The notes under the pieces were generated by a model. It saw only the letters and a program-made list of their open reading frames with translations. It ran no database searches and had not been told where the DNA came from. A DNA stretch of 64,000 nucleotides from Salinibacter altiplanensis (GTDB taxonomy: Bacteria; Bacteroidota; Rhodothermia; Rhodothermales; Salinibacteraceae), in assembly GCF_002894645.1 (NCBI RefSeq), contig NZ_NCQY01000004.1, positions 1-64,000 on the forward strand. The letters run 5' to 3'. The position numbers and the translations under genes were made by a program. Positions 56,765 to 64,000 of the stretch are shown piece after piece. The stretch's first letter is position 1. Every line of letters starts with the position of its first letter.

Positions 56765-58915
56765 ATGCGCCCCGATTTTTCCAGCATCGCGTACGATCCC
56801 CCCCACGAAGGCGCGTCGGCCCCCGGGGACGGAGCCTGGTCGACGCCCGAGCAGATTGATATCGAGCCGATCTACGGCCCCGACGCGGTCGACGACCTGG
56901 ATCACCTCGACTTCGACGCGGGCCTGCCCCCATACCTCCGCGGCCCGTACACGACCATGTACAAGTTTCGGCCGTGGACCATCCGGCAGTACGCGGGGTT
57001 CTCGACGGCGGAGGAGTCCAACAAGTTCTACCGTGAAGCCCTCGCGTCGGGCCAGAAGGGGCTTTCTGTGGCATTCGATCTGGCCACCCACCGCGGCTAC
57101 GACTCCGACCACGACCGCGTCCGGGGCGACGTGGGCAAGGCCGGTGTGGCAATCGACACCGTCGAGGACATGAAGCGCCTGTTTGAGGGCATTCCACTCG
57201 GCGACGTGTCGGTCTCGATGACCATGAACGGGGCGGTGCTTCCCGTGATGGCCTTCTACATCGCCGCCGCCGAGGAGCAGGGCGTGGCCCACGAGGAGCT
57301 GGCGGGCACCATCCAGAACGATGTCTTGAAGGAGTTCATGGTGCGCAACACGTACATCTATCCGCCACAGTCCTCCATGCGGATTGTCGGCGAGATCTTC
57401 GCCTACTGCGCCGCGGAGATGCCGAGGTTCAACGCCATCTCGGTAAGCGGGTACCACATGCACGAAGCGGGTGCGCCGGCGGATCTGGAGCTGGCCTACA
57501 CGCTGGCCGACGGCCTGGAATACCTCCGTACCGGGCGCGACGCCGGGCTCGGCATCGACGACTTTGCCCCACGGGTCTCCTTTTTCTGGGCGATCGGCAT
57601 GAACCACTTCATGGAGATTGCTAAGATGCGGGCCGGACGGATGCTGTGGGCCAAGCTCGTAGAGCCGTTCGACCCAGACAATCCGAAGTCAATGGCCCTG
57701 CGGACCCACTGTCAGACCTCCGGCTACAGCCTCGCCGAGCAGGATCCGTTCAACAACGTGGCGCGCACAACGATTGAGGCGATGGCCGCAGCGTTCGGGG
57801 GCACGCAGTCGCTCCACACGAATGCCCTGGACGAGGCCATCGCGCTGCCCAGCGAGTTCGCCGCCCGCATTGCCCGCAACACGCAGCTCTACCTGCAGGA
57901 CGAGACCGACATCACGGAGGCCGTCGACCCGTGGGCGGGCTCCCACTACGTGGAACGCCTCACCGGCGCGCTGGCCCGGCGGGCGTGGACCCTGATCCAG
58001 GAAGTAGAGGAAGAGGGCGGCATGACGCGCGCCATCGAGCAGGGCCTCCCAAAGCGCAAGATTGAGGAGGCCGCCGCCCGCAAGCAGGCCCGCATCGACA
58101 CCGGCGACGAGACGATTGTCGGCGTCAATGCCTACCAGACAGACACCGACGAACCCATCGAACGGCTCGAGGTGGACAACGAGGCGGTCCGGCGCGCACA
58201 GCTCGAGCGCCTCGACCGCATCAAGGAGGAGCGGGACGACACTGCGGTCCGACATGCGTTGAACGCCCTCACCGAAAGCGCGGAGACGGGCGACGGCAAT
58301 CTGCTCGCCCGAGCCGTGAGCGCGGCCCGCAAGCGCGCGACCCTCGGCGAGATCTCATCGGCCCTCGAAGACGTGTTCGGCCGCCACACGGCGCGGACAG
58401 AGACCATTTCGGGGGTGTACGCCTCGGAAGCCGACACGAACGACCATTTCCACGCGGCCCGCGACCGGGCCGATCGCTTTGCCCGCGCCGCCGGGCGGCG
58501 GCCCCGCATCATGGTGGCGAAGATGGGCCAGGACGGGCACGACCGCGGGGCAAAGGTCATTGCCACCTCGTTTGCCGACATGGGCTTCGACGTGGACGTC
58601 GGTCCGCTTTTCCAGACGCCGGACGAGGTGGCGCGCCAGGCCGTAGAGAACGACGTCCACATCCTTGGAATTTCCAGCCTTGCGGGGGGGCACAAGACGC
58701 TCGTGCCGGAGGTGATCGACGCCCTCACGCAATACGGGCGGGACGACGTCCTCGTGGTCGTGGGGGGAGTCATTCCGCACGACGACTACGAGACGCTCTA
58801 CGACCAGGGTGTGGCCGCCATCTTCGGCCCCGGCACCAACATCGCGGAGGCCGCCACCCAGATTCTCGACGTGCTTCTCGGCCGATACGACGAGGAAGCG
58901 TCCGTTGAGGCGTAA
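56765..58915 (+). CDS. mutB: Methylmalonyl-CoA mutase large (alpha) subunit
   Basis: A 716-aa adenosylcobalamin-dependent catalytic subunit. The TIM barrel includes [36 protein letters not shown] and [16 protein letters not shown]; the C-terminal B12 domain has D590-G-H592-D-R-G595 in [15 protein letters not shown], whose His is the lower cobalt ligand. Complete and of normal length. It works with MutA and is protected by MeaB, encoded next. Confidence 0.96.
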   Translation: MRPDFSSIAYDPPHEGASAPGDGAWSTPEQIDIEPIYGPDAVDDLDHLDFDAGLPPYLRGPYTTMYKFRPWTIRQYAGFSTAEESNKFYREALASGQKGLSVAFDLATHRGYDSDHDRVRGDVGKAGVAIDTVEDMKRLFEGIPLGDVSVSMTMNGAVLPVMAFYIAAAEEQGVAHEELAGTIQNDVLKEFMVRNTYIYPPQSSMRIVGEIFAYCAAEMPRFNAISVSGYHMHEAGAPADLELAYTLADGLEYLRTGRDAGLGIDDFAPRVSFFWAIGMNHFMEIAKMRAGRMLWAKLVEPFDPDNPKSMALRTHCQTSGYSLAEQDPFNNVARTTIEAMAAAFGGTQSLHTNALDEAIALPSEFAARIARNTQLYLQDETDITEAVDPWAGSHYVERLTGALARRAWTLIQEVEEEGGMTRAIEQGLPKRKIEEAAARKQARIDTGDETIVGVNAYQTDTDEPIERLEVDNEAVRRAQLERLDRIKEERDDTAVRHALNALTESAETGDGNLLARAVSAARKRATLGEISSALEDVFGRHTARTETISGVYASEADTNDHFHAARDRADRFARAAGRRPRIMVAKMGQDGHDRGAKVIATSFADMGFDVDVGPLFQTPDEVARQAVENDVHILGISSLAGGHKTLVPEVIDALTQYGRDDVLVVVGGVIPHDDYETLYDQGVAAIFGPGTNIAEAATQILDVLLGRYDEEASVEA

Positions 58916-58959
58916 CCGAACGAACTTCTCCTCCGCAGGCACTTGCATCTCCCCGAGTC

Positions 58960-59997
58960 GTGGCCCCCCTCAATCCCAACCTCCGCAACCAGTCCCAACC
59001 GTCCCGCTCGAGTGCCCCGTCGGCCGCCGACTACGTGACCGGCATTCTCGACGGGGACCGGGGAACGCTAAGCCAGGCCATCACCCTGCTGGAGAGCACC
59101 CGCCCAGACCACCGCGACACCGCCCGGGCGGTCGTGGAGGAATGCCTGCCCCACAGTGGCGACTCGATTCGGGTGGCCGTCACGGGCGTGCCCGGCGTCG
59201 GCAAGAGCACGTTCATCGAAGCGCTCGGGCAACAACTCGTGGCAAAGGGCCATCGCCTCGCCGTCTTGACGGTCGACCCCAGCAGTGAGCGGTCGAAGGG
59301 CAGCATTCTCGGGGACAAAACCCGGATGGGGACCCTGGCCTCCGAGGAGGACGCGTTTATCCGCCCCTCCCCCACCGCCGGCACCCTCGGCGGCGTGGCC
59401 CCCCGGACCCGCGAGGCAGTTCTGCTGTGTGAGGCCGCCGGGTACGACACCGTGTTCGTCGAGACGGTGGGGGTCGGCCAGTCGGAGATCAGCGTGCGGT
59501 CGATGGTCGATTTCTTCCTGCTCCTCGCCCTGGCCGGCGCCGGGGATGAGCTGCAGGGCATCAAGCGGGGCATCGTAGAGGTGGCCGACGCCATCGCCAT
59601 CACGAAGGCCGACGGGGACAACCGCGAGCCCGCGAAGGCGGCCCGGGCCGAGTACCAAAAGGCGTTGCGCCTCCTGTCCGATCCGGATTCTGGGTGGGAG
59701 CCCCCCGTGCTCACGTGCTCGTCACAGACCGGCACGGGCATCGACGACGTATGGAGCGCCGTGGAGCAGTACCGGGCCTACACGCAGGAGACTGGCTTCT
59801 TTGAAAAGCAGCGTCGCCGACAGGCCCAACACTGGATGGAGCAGGCCGTCGAACAGCGGCTGCGCGAGGAGTTCTTTTCCGACCCCGACGTCCAGGCAGC
59901 CCAGGAGGACGTGGAGCCGGCCGTCCAGGAGGGCCGCCTGAGTTCTCTGGCCGCCGCCGAGCGATTGTTGTCGGTCCACCGGCACTCGACGGACTGA
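58960..59997 (+). CDS. meaB: Methylmalonyl-CoA mutase-associated GTPase MeaB
   Basis: A 345-aa SIMIBI GTPase that loads and protects B12 in the mutase. The P loop GVPGVGKS is at 76-83; VDPSSERSKGSILGDKTRM and VETVGVGQSE follow, as in MeaB/ArgK. The start codon is GTG 58960. Adjacent placement after mutA-mutB is diagnostic of its role. Confidence 0.94.
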   Translation: MAPLNPNLRNQSQPSRSSAPSAADYVTGILDGDRGTLSQAITLLESTRPDHRDTARAVVEECLPHSGDSIRVAVTGVPGVGKSTFIEALGQQLVAKGHRLAVLTVDPSSERSKGSILGDKTRMGTLASEEDAFIRPSPTAGTLGGVAPRTREAVLLCEAAGYDTVFVETVGVGQSEISVRSMVDFFLLLALAGAGDELQGIKRGIVEVADAIAITKADGDNREPAKAARAEYQKALRLLSDPDSGWEPPVLTCSSQTGTGIDDVWSAVEQYRAYTQETGFFEKQRRRQAQHWMEQAVEQRLREEFFSDPDVQAAQEDVEPAVQEGRLSSLAAAERLLSVHRHSTD

Positions 59998-60094
59998 CGT
60001 CCGATCAGGCCCGCCGCCCGGGAACGCCTTCCTCATCAAGTCTTAACTATTGGTCAACGCTCCCGGTTCTTCCGGCATCCCCCCTCCACTCGTC

Positions 60095-60595
60095 ATGTTG
60101 CGCCTGTGCCCGGTCCGGCTGACGCTTTTGCTCGTCCTTGGAGCGGGGTTCGCGGGGGGGTGTGCCTCCCCTCGGTCGATGCAGGACGAGGCGGCCGCCC
60201 GGGCCGCCGCGGTGGGCACCTGGACGTACGAGGTGGACGGCTTTGCCCCCCTTGTTCAAGGCCGTTTCCACATCACCGTCCAGGATGGAGACCTGCGGGG
60301 AATCGTCCGCGATCGGCGGCTCGGGCGACTCCGCGCCCGGGTCGATGTGAACGACACCCGTCTGGAAATCAACCTCGACGACCTTCGCATCTCCGGATAC
60401 ATCGAAGACGGCCAGTTCACTGGGTTCCTCCGTCGATCTCAGTGGGACGTGGCGGCCCGCCGCCAGACCCGCCCCCGGTCGCAGTTTCGCTCGGCCTCCC
60501 TGTTCGCCAAGCGCGTCCGGAGCGCCACCGCGGTGGACAAGCCCAGGGTGCTGGAGTGTCGATCTCTTCTGCGAGAGGCCGGCGACTGCGACTGA
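60095..60595 (+). CDS. Small lipoprotein, unknown function
   Basis: A 166-aa protein with a signal peptide and lipobox Cys at 23 (LLLVLGAGFAGGC). The mature region has a beta-rich first half (GTWTYEVDGFAPLVQGRFHITVQDGD) similar in layout to META/lipocalin-like small lipoproteins, then basic residues and two C-terminal cysteines. No named family recognised. The start is ATG 60095. Confidence 0.75.
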   Translation: MLRLCPVRLTLLLVLGAGFAGGCASPRSMQDEAAARAAAVGTWTYEVDGFAPLVQGRFHITVQDGDLRGIVRDRRLGRLRARVDVNDTRLEINLDDLRISGYIEDGQFTGFLRRSQWDVAARRQTRPRSQFRSASLFAKRVRSATAVDKPRVLECRSLLREAGDCD

Positions 60596-60689
60596 TCTGT
60601 GCGGGCGGGCGGATCTTTCGGGAAGCCCCGGACTTTCAATGGTCTGCCTGTTTTCAAGAAACGCCTCAACCCAAGCCTTACTCCCCTTT

Positions 60690-63056
60690 GTGAGCACGTC
60701 GGACCCTTCGGCCGAGCGCCCGCGCGAGAACTTCATCTACGACATCATCGACGAGGACCTTGACCAGGGCACCTACGGCGACCGGGTCGTCACCCGGTTT
60801 CCGCCCGAGCCAAACGGCCATCTCCACATCGGGCATGCCAAGTCCATCGTCCTCAATTTCGGCATCAAGCACGACTACGCCGACCGGGCCGACACGCAGT
60901 GCCACCTCCGGTTCGACGATACGAACCCCAAAACCGAAAGCCCCGAGTACGTCGAGTCGATTAAGGACGCGGTGAACTGGCTCGGGTACGACTGGGAGGA
61001 CCACGAATACCACGCCTCCGACTACTTCGAGCAGTTCTACCGGTACGCGATTACGCTCATCAAGCAGGGCGACGCGTACGTCGACAGTCTCAGCGAGGAA
61101 AAAATCCGCGAGTACCGCGGGACCGTGGACGAACCTGGAACCCCGTCGCCGTACCGCGACCGCTCCGTCGAGGAGAACCTGGAGCTCTTTTGCAAAATGA
61201 AGGCGGGCGAGTTCGAGGACGGCGAGCACGTGCTGCGGGCGAAGATCGACATGAGCTCGCCGCACATGATCATGCGGGACCCCCTCCTCTTCCGCATCCT
61301 GCACGCCCCCCACTACCGGCGGGGGGACGAATGGTGCCTCTATCCGATGTACGACTACGCCCACCCCCTGGAGGACGCCATCGAGGACGTCACCCACTCC
61401 CTCTGCACGCTGGAGTTCGACAACAACCGGCGCGTCTACGACTGGGTGATGGAGCACTGCCTGGACGCGGACGAGATTCCGGCCCGGCCCCGGCAGTACG
61501 AGTTCAATCGGCTCAACCTCGGCTACACGGTGATGAGCAAAACCAAGCTCCGTCACCTGATCGAGGAGGACCTCGTGGACGGCTGGGACGACCCGCGCCT
61601 CCCCACGATCTCGGGGCTGCGCCGCCGCGGCGTGCCGCCGAGTGCGATCCGCTCCTTTTGCCGCGAGGTGGGGGTGACCCGGTCGCAGAGCCGGGTCCAG
61701 ATCGGCCACTTCGAGCACGCGCTCCGCGACGACCTCAACCCGACGGCCCCGCGGGTCATGGCCGTGCTCGATCCGCTGAAGGTCGTAGTCACAAACTGGG
61801 ACGAGGACGAGGTCGACTGGATCAACGCGAACCACTGGCCGCGCGACATCGACAAGGACGAGACGCGGCCCGTGCCCTTTGCCCGCGAGTTCTACATCGA
61901 GCGGGGCGACTTTCGGGAGGACCCGCCCGAAGACTTCATCCGACTGGCCCCGGGTCGCGAGGTGCGCCTGCGCCACGCGTACTTCTTCACGTGCGAAGAG
62001 GTTGTGCGGGACGAGGACGGCACCGTGACCGAGCTCCGCGGCACCATCGACCCCGACACGCGGGATAGCACCGCTCCGGACGGGCGCTCGCCGGACGGAA
62101 CACTGCACTGGGTGTCCGCCGCCCACGGCATTCCGTTCGAGGCGCGGCTCTACGATCGCCTCTTCGGGGTGCCCGACCCCGATGCCCGCGAGGACCACTT
62201 TACCGAATTTCTGAATCCGGACTCGCTCAACGTCCGACAAGGGGTTCTGGAGCCTGCCGTGCGCGACCTGGACACCGACCAGCGGGTGCAGTTCGAGCGA
62301 CAGGGCTACTTCTGGGCGGACCCGGACACGTCTCGTCCCGACGCGCTGGTGTACAACCAGATCGTGCCTCTCCGGGACACATGGAGCGGGGGCGAGGAGG
62401 GCCTTACCCAGGAAGAGTTGGCCCAACAACGACGAGAAAAAGAGCAGCGCAAAGAAGAACAGAGACGGCGCTCGCTCGAGGGCAAGACCGACCCCGCCGA
62501 GCATCTGGACGATGCCCAGCGGGACCGGTTCACCCACTTCCACAACGAGTTGGGCATCGACCGGGAGGATGCGGCCACCATGGCCGGGGACGACGCGCTG
62601 GCGGACTTCTTCGAGCAGGCGCTGGAGCACTACGACGCCCCGGAGCCGCTCGCCAACTGGACCGTCAACGAGCTTCTCGGCCGGCTGAACGACCGGACGG
62701 TGGCGGCACTTCCCCTCGGCCCGGACGAATTTGCGGACCTGGTGCGGCTCGTGGACGCAGAGGTCATCTCCACCCGCGGGGCCGACGAGGTCTTCCACGA
62801 GCTCGTAGAGAACGGGGGCGATCCCGAGGCGATCGTAGACGCGCGCGACCTACGACAGGTCGACGACACCGAGGCCCTCCGCCCCACCATTCAGGCCGTT
62901 CTCGGCGACCATCCCGACGAGGTGGCCCGCTATCGGGACGGGAAAAAGGGCCTCATCGGCTTCTTCATGGGACAGGTGATGCAGGCCACCGACGGCGCCG
63001 CCAACCCCGAGTTGGCCCGCACACTCCTGCAGGAGGAGCTTGAGCCCGCCGCTTGA
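60690..63056 (+). CDS. glnS: Glutaminyl-tRNA synthetase fused to a GatB/YqeY domain
   Basis: A 788-aa class I synthetase. HIGH (46-49 in PPEPNGHLHIGHAKS) and the VMSK (281-284) variant of KMSKS are present, with an anticodon-binding domain up to about 560. A coiled Glu/Arg/Lys linker then leads to a C-terminal GatB/YqeY-like domain (about 625-788), whose signature KKGLIGFFMGQVMQATDGAANPELA is clear. The start GTG 60690 gives VSTSDPSAER; the open frame extends 17 codons further. The fusion is known from some other bacteria such as Deinococcus. Confidence 0.95.
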   Translation: MSTSDPSAERPRENFIYDIIDEDLDQGTYGDRVVTRFPPEPNGHLHIGHAKSIVLNFGIKHDYADRADTQCHLRFDDTNPKTESPEYVESIKDAVNWLGYDWEDHEYHASDYFEQFYRYAITLIKQGDAYVDSLSEEKIREYRGTVDEPGTPSPYRDRSVEENLELFCKMKAGEFEDGEHVLRAKIDMSSPHMIMRDPLLFRILHAPHYRRGDEWCLYPMYDYAHPLEDAIEDVTHSLCTLEFDNNRRVYDWVMEHCLDADEIPARPRQYEFNRLNLGYTVMSKTKLRHLIEEDLVDGWDDPRLPTISGLRRRGVPPSAIRSFCREVGVTRSQSRVQIGHFEHALRDDLNPTAPRVMAVLDPLKVVVTNWDEDEVDWINANHWPRDIDKDETRPVPFAREFYIERGDFREDPPEDFIRLAPGREVRLRHAYFFTCEEVVRDEDGTVTELRGTIDPDTRDSTAPDGRSPDGTLHWVSAAHGIPFEARLYDRLFGVPDPDAREDHFTEFLNPDSLNVRQGVLEPAVRDLDTDQRVQFERQGYFWADPDTSRPDALVYNQIVPLRDTWSGGEEGLTQEELAQQRREKEQRKEEQRRRSLEGKTDPAEHLDDAQRDRFTHFHNELGIDREDAATMAGDDALADFFEQALEHYDAPEPLANWTVNELLGRLNDRTVAALPLGPDEFADLVRLVDAEVISTRGADEVFHELVENGGDPEAIVDARDLRQVDDTEALRPTIQAVLGDHPDEVARYRDGKKGLIGFFMGQVMQATDGAANPELARTLLQEELEPAA

Positions 63057-63067
63057 CCGGTCGGCAG

Positions 63068-63093
63068 CCGGGGCGGCCTCGCACGCGCCCCTT
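63068..63093. terminator. Possible bidirectional terminator between glnS and gltX
   Basis: In the 51-bp convergent gap, GGGGCG (63070-63075) can pair with CGCCCC (63086-63091). No T tract follows on either strand, so function as a terminator is only likely by position. Confidence 0.3.
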
Positions 63094-63107
63094 CCAGTGC
63101 CATCCGA

Positions 63108-64000
63108 CTATCCCAGCGTCTCAACCGCCCGGCGCATGCGACGGAGGCAGGCCTCTTTCCCAACGGCGGCCAGCAGCCCAAACACGCCGGGGCCGTACGA
63201 ACGACCGCTCACGGCGAGCCGGGACGGATGGATGATCGCCCCCGCGCCCACATCCTTCTCGTCGGCCAGATCGCGGAGTTCGGTTTCTACCGTCTCCGTG
63301 TCGAAGGAGTCGACCGCCTCTAGCCGGTCGGCGTAGGCGAGCAGAAGATCGGCGGACTCGTCTGTCCACCGCTTCTGTACACCCTCCTCCTCGTATTCCT
63401 CCGGATCCTCGAAGAAGTAGCGGTTGTCCGTCACCACCTCGGGCACCACCTGGATGCGATCCTGCACCAGCCCACAGATCGTTCGGAGGCGCTCGTCGCC
63501 CACCTCGTCGCCCACCGCGTCCACGTGAGGACGCGCCCTCTCCGCGAGCGCGTCGACCGACAGGTCGCGGACGGAATGCTCGTTGACCCAGCGCAGCTTG
63601 TCGAGGTCGAACTGCACACCACTGGCGCCCACGCGGTCGAGACTGAAGGCGTCGATCATGTCGTCGAGCCCGAACAGTTCCTCCTCGGTGCCGGGGCTCC
63701 AGCCCAGAAGCGCCAGGAAGTTGAGGAGCGCGTCCGGCTCGTACCCGGCCTCTCGATAGTCCGTGACGTAGACGGGAATGCCCAACTCGTTGGCGTCCCG
63801 CTTCGAGAGCTTTCCGCCGTTGGGACTCAGGATCAGCGGCAGGTGCGCAAAGGCGGGCGGCTCCCACCCCAACGCGTCGTACATGAGCACGTGCTTCGGG
63901 GTCGACGAGAGCCACTCCTCCCCCCGGATGACGTGCGAGATGTCCATGAGATGGTCGTCAACGATGTTGGCCAGGTGATAGGTGGGCATCCCGTCAGACT
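63108..64000 (-). CDS. gltX: Glutamyl-tRNA synthetase (C-terminal part, truncated by window edge)
   Basis: The C-terminal ~297 codons of GluRS; the 5' end lies beyond 64000. [18 protein letters not shown] and the KLSKR (KMSKS-type) motif in [14 protein letters not shown] are diagnostic, followed by the anticodon-binding helices. As GlnRS is encoded next to it, this enzyme should be discriminating (tRNA-Glu only). It is convergent with glnS. Confidence 0.96.
   Translation of the reverse strand, partial: SDGMPTYHLANIVDDHLMDISHVIRGEEWLSSTPKHVLMYDALGWEPPAFAHLPLILSPNGGKLSKRDANELGIPVYVTDYREAGYEPDALLNFLALLGWSPGTEEELFGLDDMIDAFSLDRVGASGVQFDLDKLRWVNEHSVRDLSVDALAERARPHVDAVGDEVGDERLRTICGLVQDRIQVVPEVVTDNRYFFEDPEEYEEEGVQKRWTDESADLLLAYADRLEAVDSFDTETVETELRDLADEKDVGAGAIIHPSRLAVSGRSYGPGVFGLLAAVGKEACLRRMRRAVETLG

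Noticed and set aside
60678-62798. A 706-codon minus-strand open frame antisense to glnS
   Set aside because: Same GC-driven shadow effect; no family signature, and glnS on the plus strand has clear catalytic motifs.

Overview
The window looks like a chromosomal segment of a halophilic Rhodothermota bacterium, most likely Salinibacter ruber or a close relative. This rests on protein features (a strongly acidic proteome, acidic tails on many translation proteins), high GC, Bacteroidota-like gene starts without Shine-Dalgarno sequences, and family resemblance. I could not run a database search. Nearly all of it is core housekeeping DNA. I see no CRISPR array, prophage, insertion sequence or other mobile element.

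Layout. 1-250: two tRNA genes (Glu, His) with a strong terminator. 390-3521: ribH, a PHP phosphoesterase, a HIT hydrolase and a DUF72 protein. 3533-6683: a spoT, HU-like, ruvX operon. 6803-25009: one long minus-strand ribosomal operon reading tuf, rpsJ, a lipoprotein gene, then rplC to rplQ, with secY, map, infA and rpoA inside it. rpmJ is absent from its usual place, and no intact rpmD is visible between rpsE and rplO. 25493-30396: an SLC13-type permease, small unknown proteins and an Ig-like repeat lipoprotein. 30397-32263: scpA and galE. 32417-42223: the rimP, nusA, infB, rbfA, ribF, rpsO, pnp cluster, with a 423-bp gap where truB usually sits. 42531-43668: prfB with an intact programmed +1 frameshift. 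43778-49603: an aminotransferase, an aldehyde dehydrogenase, two small acidic unknown proteins and an ACT-domain malic enzyme. 49767-53945: rpsA, cmk and a LEA14-like lipoprotein. 54071-63056: a plus-strand run of an RNA methyltransferase, both methylmalonyl-CoA mutase subunits, the MeaB chaperone, a small lipoprotein and glnS. The window ends inside gltX, on the minus strand.

How the genes fit together. The window is dominated by protein synthesis: tRNAs, about 27 ribosomal proteins, EF-Tu, IF-1, IF-2, RF2, NusA, RimP, RbfA, GlnRS and GluRS. Transcription (RpoA, NusA), RNA turnover (PNPase), secretion (SecY, Map) and the stringent response (SpoT) are encoded alongside. The mutA, mutB, meaB cluster is a B12-dependent propionyl-CoA/succinyl-CoA module.

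I did not find a clearly new multi-gene system. The best leads are a lipoprotein gene translationally coupled to rpsJ inside the S10 operon, the RF2 frameshift with its SD-like element in a genome whose starts lack SD, a long-form S14 keeping a complete zinc knuckle, an S1 protein with a C-terminal helix-hairpin-helix-like segment, and the missing or eroded rpmD, rpmJ and truB loci.
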